NCBI GenBank assembly: GCA_963556255.1
Contig: OY744607.1
Location: 49,757,346-49,821,345 of the forward strand
DNA length: 64,000 nt
DNA from: Allolobophora icterica
Lineage: Eukaryota > Annelida > Clitellata > Crassiclitellata > Lumbricidae
Direction: 5' to 3'
The notes under the pieces are model-generated. The model did not search any database and was not told the DNA's origin. It was given only the letters and a program-made list of their open reading frames with translations. Positions 58,601-64,000 of this stretch are shown here, one piece after another (position 1 is the stretch's first letter; each line of letters opens with the position of its first letter). The position numbers and the translations under genes are program-made.

Positions 58601-61600
58601 ATCTGCTGGTATCCTCCGGCTGTCCGAAGCTTCTGCGCCTTCTCGAGGACGGACTGTGGGACCTGGGCTCCACCCGCCACATCTTCGATTGCGGCCGGGA
58701 GATTCAGGGAAACGAGAACGCTGGAAGAAGAAAAGACAGTTTCACAGCAGTCCTTTGTTTTAACTGATATTTGTGTTTGTCATGACTTTTAACTCTTTTA
58801 TTAACCGAAATTTCTGTTTGTAACGATGTTTAACTCTATCGTTAACCGATATTTGTTGTAATGAAGTTTAACTCTTTTGTTTACTGATATTTCTGTAATG
58901 ATGTTTAACTCTTTTGTTTACTGATACTGCTTTTATTACAATTTGATTAAGACTGTTGGATTTATGGCTTATGACTAACCCATTGAGAAGTTGTGTTGCC
59001 TCTCGTAAACGCCCGATTTCCATGTTAACAATCTCTGACTTGCGATTGTTGAAGGCTTGGAGGGCCATATGAACTGACAGAGGCACGACCTTCTCAAACA
59101 AATCTAAAATAACAAAGAACCTCCAGCTGAAACACTCACCTAAAATTCAGTGGTATCCTGGTAGGGTAGGGTGAGGCTTGAACCGTACTCTTCAAATTAC
59201 AGGCAAGTGCTCCAACAAATCAACCACAAGCCAGATTTAACTTTCGGAAAACCAGATTCAGCTTTAGGAAAATCAGATTCACCTTTGGATAAGCCAGATT
59301 TACCTTTGAAACTGGAACTTAGATTGCCTGACAGAGGAGTGCTCTTTGCTACGGCCGCCTTTCCGATCGACGCGAGCGACGTGAGTTCTGGGATTTTGGC
59401 ATGATAGATGAAGTTGTTATCCTTCTCCGCCTCCTGGAGAGCTCTCACGACCTTCTTCTGGATGTCTTGAAAGACAAAGGTTGCACCACCTCTTGTTTCA
59501 GCAGCCAATAGAAGGTCCTTGGAGTTCTGAACAAACATCACCCAATCAACATTTAGTAAGATGCTGACATTTAAGAATTTGATTTGGATTGAACCACATA
59601 AGATTTTCAATCAACAACAGCGTTGCCTACTAAACTGTTAGCTTATGAAGTCAATATTCAAGACAATAATAAAACTGTGAAAAAAGAAAAACCTTAGAAA
59701 CTTAAAAGTCAACAAATTAGCGAAACCTAAAAAGCATAAAGTCCCGACGACTACAAAAAAAGACAAGAGTTTTCGACCTGTTGAAATCCCTAGTTAAAAT
59801 CACAGCAAGGAAGGTAAAATCGTTAAAGTTAAGTAGTAATATGTTCTCAAAATCAGAAAATGAAACGAACGTTATGATTACACTACAAAATTGTTGCTAA
59901 CTGGCTACACAAAGTGGCTAAATGGCTACACAAACTGGATAACTAGATGCACAAACTGGCTACACAAACCGGCTAACTGGCTGCACAAACCGGCTAACTG
60001 GCTGAACAAACTGGCCAACTGCTAACACATAAACTACCATTTTTCTGCTGGTAGAACAGGGTATCTCCCTGTCAACTCGCCCATATGGGGTCCATCAAAT
60101 ATTTCATGGGCATGCTGGCACAGACATGGGCATTCCCTATTCGCACTACAGATGGATACTATGTTAATACTATGTTAAAGTATTGAACTAAGTTCAAAGG
60201 GTTAAGGTAAAAGTGATTCAGTATGTTGGCCTTGGATATTATGTTAGTACACATGCGGTCTATGTAGTCATATTAACGCGCTTTATAAACCTTCATATGA
60301 TAATAATAATAAAATTATTATCATTATGATTAATATCATTATTATTATCATTAATAATAATAACAAAAATAATATTAATAATAATAATCCTAAAAGTATT
60401 ACTATTAATAATAATAATTATAATAGAGGCAGCCCTACTCGAAGTCGTGCGATCTCTTCGCCAAAGTCCTTGGCATCCTTTGAGACAAGGCTCTGGTGGT
60501 ATTGAGCAATTCCGTGGAAGGCTGCCTGCCTCCCTGCCACGCTGTTCAGCCACTCCTGAAAAGGAACAGACAAGAGGCAATCGAAACAAAGGCCACAAGT
60601 ACAAAAGTACCGTGTCTACGGTGGAGCTACATAAATGCAAGATAAGACCACTAAAAGTTAACATATAAATAAATGATAAAATACAAAAATAAGAATAATA
60701 AAAACAAATGAAATGAAAATAAATAAACAACAAAATAAATATAAAAAATAAATAAATAGTAAAAAAAAATTAATATAAATGAATAAATAATCAATAAATA
60801 ATAAATAAAACATAAATGAAATAATATAAATAAATAAAATAATAATGCATAAATAAATAAATAAAATTAATAAAAGTAAAATATATATATAAATGAATAA
60901 CAAATAAATAAAATAATAAAAATAAATAATAAGTAAAGCAAAATAACAATAAACAAATAACAATAAAATAAACAATAAATTAATAATAAACAAGATGACT
61001 AAAGACTACTAATGCTGAATCAACGCCTGCCACAGTGATGGAAAATTCATTGTCAACATAGTGCCAACTCAAGTTTCAGATATTCTCAACAAAAACCAAT
61101 AAAAGGCCATGATTATTTGCTTATGGCCAAATTATTATGAAAAGAATAATCATCGGAATATGTTTCGTTTTTAGATTTCAGTCAATTTATTAAAACGTGT
61201 GCAAGTTCCAAAACATCATCATACTTTCTTGAATAGGTTGCCTTGCATTGGTCATTCTTTATCTCTTTTCTGCCAGTGCTTGAAAACCATTTTGCTCAGT
61301 CCTGGTATGATCCGTCATTAGGTCGGAAGTGCTTCTCAAATGTCTCTCGAAATGAGGCACTATATAAATCTGTGATAACAATTACGACTAGTCACAGGCA
61401 GTTTTCCTGGAAAAGAAGCTACATGAATTTCATCATGGTTCTTTAACAACAGATGGCGTACCTTTGGCCAGAGACTTTTTATCGACTCCAGGCCGAGTAG
61501 TTTGGAGGCATCGGCATACAGGTCGGAGCACTGCAATGCCAGCTTGGCCACAACTCCTGGTTTCATCTTGTCTGCCAAAAACAACCATGTGCAGTAAATT

Positions 61601-63218
61601 TATATAGCACAGTTATTCCAATCTCATAACTTCTATAGCGTCATAATAATAATAATTCATAATTTGAACCTCTGTCTAAAATCTAATCCGCTATTACTGT
61701 ACTTCACAAATTGACCAATTGGCTCTTTAGGATAAAGAAGGGTGGTCTAAACACCTGTGAATTACAAAGGTCGTGATATGACTGGCAAAGCTTAAAACCA
61801 AGAATGAAAAACTAATGCTAAAGAGGAGTCATAGGAATCTGCAAAATTATAGAAGAAATCAGAGGATGAAATTTTCGAGTTGCTAAACTCGCTACAAGGT
61901 TAAGCATGACCTAGTTTATGAGTATGTTATAACCAACTGCTAGTACCAAATGCTAGTACCAACTGCTAGTACCAACCGTTCATGGCTTTCCTAACAAAAG
62001 AGTCCTGGGCCTGGGCCAACATGAGGGCACCCAGAGCGTTGAGGGTATCCGGGTGAAGGTCAGGGGTTGGGCTACCCTGGACGCTGGACAGAGTGATCGT
62101 CTGCAGGTGGGCAAATATGCCACTCGATTGCTGAAAACATACAATCATCAACATGAATAATTTATAACCAGTTCATGAATAATTAACGATGATGCTCATG
62201 AATATTTAAATACCAAATGCAATCAGACAGAATTTAAACAAGTACTCATTACTCAATCATCAGGTTAAAATTATTTTAAAACAGTTTCTAGGCAAAGTCA
62301 GAAAATCTGAACCATTTCCATAAAATAGTAATAATAAAATAATAATAACAATACTACTATTACTACTACTAATAATACTACTACTAATAATAATAACTAC
62401 AAAATTTATAACAATAATAATCAGGATTCTAAAGTCAAACAGAAGAGTTTTCTACATCCTCTGAATTAATCTTGTTTAAAAAATAATAATATAATTAAGA
62501 AATAATAATGAACAAGTACCCGTAATTACTAATAACATAGTGTTTAACAAACATGTACCTGGAAGAGCTTTGCGGCCATCTTAAGTCCTTCATCAGATGT
62601 TAGGTTCTGAGTGCCAGCAATCTGGCTCTGCAATGCAGCGATGTTAAACAGTACGCAGACACGCTCAAACGACCCAGAGGCGATTGCTGCCATATACAAA
62701 AACATGCAACTGGGTCAGTGTATATATTGGCACTGATATAGGCAGGGTTAAACCTCAACTGAATCATCACATAGTTCTTGTCAAAACGTACACTGGGTCA
62801 GCATATATAGGCCAAATCAACAATCATGCAACTGGGTCAGTGCCGCACTGGACTTCAATGAATAGGTGCCATTCCAGACGTTATTTCACTCCTTTTTATT
62901 AATTTTTATGTCGCTGAGGGATCCTGTGTACCTAAGCAGAGCACTACCAAAACATACTAATAATATTAAAATAATTCAATAACTTCTATAGTGCCACTGT
63001 AATAATGCTTAAAGTATCAGTCGACAGCCAAGGCTAAGGAAAACTGGCAACATGTAAGGTAGGACACAGTAAGGTCAAACAAGGTAAGGTAAGTGCTCAG
63101 GCTGCCATCACTGGTGTAAAAACGAATATATTTAAGTCATGCAGTAAAGATATTAGAAACACTAACTCAGAGTTCGCTTCCCGGAAAAGGCGTCCTGCCA
63201 CTTGAAGTTTATCCTTAT
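45792..63218 (-). CDS. PDCD6IP: ALIX / programmed cell death 6-interacting protein, C-terminal 777 residues (N-terminal exons outside window)
   Basis: ESCRT-associated adaptor acting at endosomes, the midbody and plasma membrane; in the known family it binds CHMP4, LYPXnL cargo motifs, TSG101, ALG-2 and CEP55. Fifteen coding exons on the minus strand, in order of translation: 63,167-63,218; 62,559-62,686; 61,977-62,130; 61,462-61,571; 60,439-60,555; 59,304-59,526; 58,980-59,103; 58,540-58,720; 56,626-56,847; 55,578-55,740; 54,782-54,930; 54,222-54,356; 46,771-46,939; 46,536-46,613; 45,792-46,120. All have GT/AG borders and compatible phases, totalling 778 codons with TAA at 45,792-45,794. Alignment from memory to vertebrate ALIX covers it end to end. 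About 75 N-terminal residues are missing, expected beyond 64,000. The junction from the first to second listed exon is about six residues shorter than vertebrate ALIX, so a micro-exon or alternative donor is possible. Confidence 0.93.
46771..59103 (-). CDS. PDCD6IP: ALIX V-domain exons
   Basis: Seven exons, from [10 protein letters not shown] through [76 protein letters not shown] and [19 protein letters not shown] to [15 protein letters not shown] and [13 protein letters not shown]. The Phe of FYN, at the family's LYPXnL-binding site, is retained. The intron between 54,222 and 46,939 is 7.3 kb because it holds an LTR element. Confidence 0.92.
47223..48371 (+). repeat. 5' LTR
   Basis: Begins TGTAACGG and ends CGTTACA, giving the inverted TG...CA termini. 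A TATAAATAG-like box lies at about 47,394. The antisense 102-residue frame present identically in both LTRs is not considered a gene. Confidence 0.93.
48378..48395 (+). promoter_or_regulatory. Candidate primer-binding site
   Basis: TGGACTCGCTTCCGGGAT starts seven bases inside the 5' LTR border and begins with TGG, as tRNA-primed sites do. The matching tRNA was not identified. Confidence 0.45.
48745..51138 (+). CDS. Gag-protease polyprotein of a Gypsy-like LTR element (797 aa)
   Basis: Structural protein plus aspartic protease of a retrotransposon. Residues about 20-150 are a charged coiled coil with three tandem 21-residue repeats ([13 protein letters not shown]). Residues about 190-340 look like a retroviral-type capsid C-terminal/SCAN-like domain ([31 protein letters not shown]). 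A CCHC zinc knuckle occupies residues 418-431 ([14 protein letters not shown]). A protease follows with D498-T-G-S-S and DLIVGPQLY. The last 200 residues are basic and unmatched. The ORF is intact from ATG in AACAATGACC to TAG. Gmr1-type Gypsy elements are the known relatives of SCAN domains; membership here is inference. Confidence 0.88.
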   Translation: MTTLYQQWIQVAHDLGYEGDELKSFVKDRQAEAKEERLIEREEKKTQIELAEKRRAEEQNEKRHLAEMEFAEKRRAEEHDEKRHLAEMELAEKRRVEEQDEKRHLAEMELAEKRRLEEREDKQRENELELRRLEMQCQKEIKMRELELRMTLEATQQENRHENGGVRNSNNTGQNNNAKYVKMPVFKEERDCLDAYLVRFERTCQAYNVPADLWALTLVRSLDGKALEVYQKMDIEEAQDYEKLKQQLLRRFKLTEGGYRQKFKQCQKEKDESVAEYVERLKRYLKLWLQMSGFEQSYEGLETLILRDQFFVRCDNDLRRFLKEKGKIDLSEMIVQAQNYNEAQESDEHRVTTIKIKDVSHKDYRREVETEDMEGPRETQERGRGNRDFNTRGQFKSNWNFQGSRKHGDLTERQRGGCWKCGSKDHQSFSCNKRDQRDKTHTIAMMNCVEEDTKREDEVLISYYDVQDDHGNYCDIGDKNEFVSLMTVNNNEVQSFYDTGSSYTAVKKEWVRSDQYTGRHRVCVFMNGMKGRYPTAIIELAGKEFTGKAEAIVIENLSTDLIVGPQLYRKALGVSRHEMCDASVGTCADDVIKEVTNELTHEKNYLLSNSMEMVSDKDGVVDKQRRFNLRSRVESKRDESPKERIIAGNKIQQHVVKTAERAVKPLVCGKQRNLNEKTEEELSRIRTNQVKNEISNKTKYVSKCCDGRGSQSSSRPNWRARRNAGARTNWIRTAWTERDRFSNEFWRSNYHGDNCAKMEGHVKKTDEFQDDDLPNKREYGKFDRDKGVPRYHMDRKW
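51139..52249 (+). other. Non-coding 3' internal region of the LTR element, with weak polypurine tract
   Basis: A/G-rich with stops in all frames. GTCTGTGGGGATGCTGATA precedes the 3' LTR, the GTGGGGA part being the only polypurine-tract candidate. No pol motifs (YxDD, HHCC or DD35E) were seen. Confidence 0.7.
52250..53396 (+). repeat. 3' LTR
   Basis: Same sequence as 47,223-48,371 except for one fewer TA unit near 53,180. Confidence 0.93.
53402..53580 (+). mobile_element. tRNA-derived SINE remnant beside the LTR element
   Basis: CTGGTTACAGCGCTC (A-box region), GGATTTGAGCATCC (B box), then GTCCTTGACTCACAATTACTCAGAGCCATTAATTGATAC. The LTR element inserted at its left edge. Confidence 0.6.
53930..54210. 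repeat. (AAT)n-type low complexity
   Basis: ATAATAATAAATGCATAAT units fill the intron up to 54,210. Confidence 0.85.
54455..54665 (+). mobile_element. tRNA-derived SINE, best-preserved copy
   Basis: GGTAGCCAACTGGTTAGAGC (A box), GGGTTCGAGCC (B box), GGGACCTTGAGCAAGTCCTTCACT, TTGCTCAGCACCATCGATG and an AATAAT tail. Inside the ALIX intron 54,357-54,781. Confidence 0.8.
54990..55575. repeat. Two minisatellites in an ALIX intron
   Basis: 54,990-55,300: imperfect CAGACAGAGGCA/GACAGCCATACA units. 55,395-55,575: roughly ten units of about 19 bp, GTAACACATCACATCGT type, with short internal complementarity. Confidence 0.75.
56043..56457. mobile_element. CAGTGTTTA-family MITE in an ALIX intron, 9-bp duplication
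   Basis: 415 bp; ends CAGTGTTTAATCTAG and CTAGATTAAACACTG; flanks TCCATCCAT at 56,034-56,042 and 56,458-56,466. The flanks lie in a CATCCATC microsatellite, so here the duplication alone would be weak, but its length agrees with the 9985 copy. Confidence 0.85.
56999..57810. mobile_element. hAT element with CGAATC repeats in an ALIX intron, TSD TTCTATAT
   Basis: Ends TAAGGACCTGCGAA and TTCGCAGGTCCCTA, flanked by TTCTATAT at 56,991-56,998 and 57,811-57,818. Subterminal CGAATCGAATC arrays occur at both ends. Contains the 57,185-57,447 insertion. No ORF. Confidence 0.88.
57185..57447. mobile_element. hAT MITE nested in the 56,999 element, TSD AATTAAAC
   Basis: 263 bp; ends CAGTGCTTGTTTCAGC and TTAGAAAAAAGCACTG; flanked by AATTAAAC at 57,177-57,184 and 57,448-57,455. 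Carries a 19-bp palindrome GCTGGAACGGCGTTCCAGC near its left end. Confidence 0.88.
57825..57970. repeat. Inverted pair of the GTGCCATCGGTTGATGC repeat
   Basis: CTAATGCACAAGGGGCATCA (57,827-) and its reverse counterpart TTGATACTTTGTGCATTAG (57,915-57,935) face each other about 65 bp apart. Single copies are at 17,070 and 36,605. Confidence 0.65.
58350..58525. repeat. GATTAGACTGGAT minisatellite
   Basis: About ten short imperfect units (ACTGGATTAGATTAAG) next to the ALIX exon at 58,540. Confidence 0.7.
59304..63218 (-). CDS. PDCD6IP: ALIX Bro1-domain exons
   Basis: Six exons spell the Bro1 domain from INFKWQDAF through [75 protein letters not shown] and [12 protein letters not shown] to [12 protein letters not shown]. 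The order and spacing match the family's CHMP4-binding, banana-shaped domain. The donor of the 61,977 exon is GTTGGT, weaker than the rest. Confidence 0.92.
60297..61010. repeat. AAT/AAAT low-complexity tracts flanking an ALIX exon
   Basis: 60,297-60,425 (ATAATA) and 60,660-60,995 (AAATAAAT) lie on either side of exon 60,439-60,555. The all-Ile/Tyr/Phe frames here are artefacts. Confidence 0.85.
62325..62420. repeat. (ATA)n/(CTA)n microsatellite
   Basis: Runs of ATAATAAT and ACTACTACT in an ALIX intron. Confidence 0.85.
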
Positions 63219-63224
63219 CTAAAA

Positions 63225-63535
63225 GAACAATAGCCAGACTATCTACAACAACAATAGTCAGACTATCTACAAGAATAATAAGTAGCCCGACTATCTACAC
63301 AAACAACAGGGCTCCATACTATCTACACGAACAACAGCCAGACTATCTACACAAACAACAGCCAGACTATCTACACAAACAACAGCCAGACTATCTGCAC
63401 GAACAACAGCCAGACTATCTACACAAACAACAGCCAGACTATCTACACAAACAACAGCCAGACTATCTACACAAACAACCGCCAGACTATCTACACGAAC
63501 AACAGCCAGACCACCTACATGAGCAATAGCCAGAC
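63225..63535. repeat. 24-bp minisatellite adjoining the first visible ALIX exon
   Basis: About twelve copies of ACAACAGCCAGACTATCTAC with ACAA/ACGA variants, starting just upstream (in gene sense) of the splice acceptor of exon 63,167-63,218. Confidence 0.9.
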
Positions 63536-64000
63536 ATGTCAGATCAATTTCCAGGCCTGTCTCAAGAAAATACTTGGAAAGATGCCATTACATTTGTTGT
63601 CAAGTTAGACACAAAGTAGAAAATAAATATCTTACGAGAAATTTGGGGTACACGGAAACCTCCTTACAGCGCCATGCTTGTAGATCGGGTCAAGTAAATG
63701 TAATGACAGATTTATATAGCACCTCCTCAAGAGAGACTCATCAGAGGTGCCAATACCAGAGTATAAACGTGTCATAATGATGGCTTGCATCTGTTCATTC
63801 TGCTTCGTCACTGTACCATTTTGGTCTCAACACTCTAACAGCGAGCTGCACTGGTTCCCCAGTCGCTTTTAGTACACTGTTGTCGTTTGCCAAGACTTGC
63901 CTAAGTTTCCGGTGGGCATATCCACCATACGCTGCCTCTCGGCCGTTTCAGTGGACTGACTCTCTAGCTACTGACCTCTCTAGACCAGAGGTTCCCAACC
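63536..64000. other. ALIX intron with LINE pieces; possible hAT end at the window edge
   Basis: 63,705-63,760 is a LINE 3' end (TTTATATAGCACCTCCTCAAGAGAGACTCAT). 63,840-63,960 has a short LHWFP-like RT fragment. CAGAGGTTCCCAACC at 63,986-64,000 looks like a hAT terminus cut by the window end. No coding exon for the missing ALIX N-terminus was recognised. Confidence 0.45.

Noticed and set aside
63225..63535. CRISPR-like array of 24-bp repeats
   Set aside because: Units are directly tandem without unique spacers, in an animal intron.

Overview
This is nuclear DNA from an invertebrate deuterostome. The sequence has spliced genes with GT/AG introns, two posterior-class Hox genes, many simple repeats, L2/CR1-type LINE pieces, tRNA-derived SINEs, hAT, piggyBac and Tc1/mariner-type remnants, and an LTR element. 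The Hox homeodomains are of the 'Hox11/13' kind ([24 protein letters not shown]). That points most strongly to an ambulacrarian (hemichordate or echinoderm); amphioxus is not excluded. No rRNA, bona fide tRNA gene or CRISPR array was found.

Layout. 1-414: last exon of a posterior Hox gene (+). 415-12.7 kb: repeat-filled spacer with LINE 3' ends, MITEs and microsatellites. 12,696-14,521: a complete two-exon posterior Hox gene (+), 255 aa. 14.5-33.1 kb: gene-free and repeat-rich, containing a 76-bp higher-order repeat, a 35-bp-arm palindrome, a 1.4-kb TIR element, and a five-level nest of transposons at 25,638-31,747. 33,141-40,557: a four-exon gene (+, 1023 aa) for a protein with four double-stranded-RNA-binding domains and a long Gly/Ser/Tyr/Gln-rich tail. 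41.5-45.8 kb: convergent 3' ends with another transposon nest. 45,792-63,218: the ALIX/PDCD6IP orthologue (-), 15 coding exons for 777 residues; the N-terminal exons lie past the right edge. One of its introns holds a young 6.2-kb LTR retrotransposon (47,223-53,396) that encodes only Gag and protease.

The genes do not form a pathway. The Hox genes are transcription factors for posterior patterning, the dsRBD protein is probably a nuclear RNA-binding factor, and ALIX is an ESCRT/endosome adaptor. What stands out is the transposon archaeology. Many elements have readable terminal inverted repeats and target-site duplications, so insertion order can be read directly. hAT-type elements with intact 8-bp duplications occur only right of about 25 kb.
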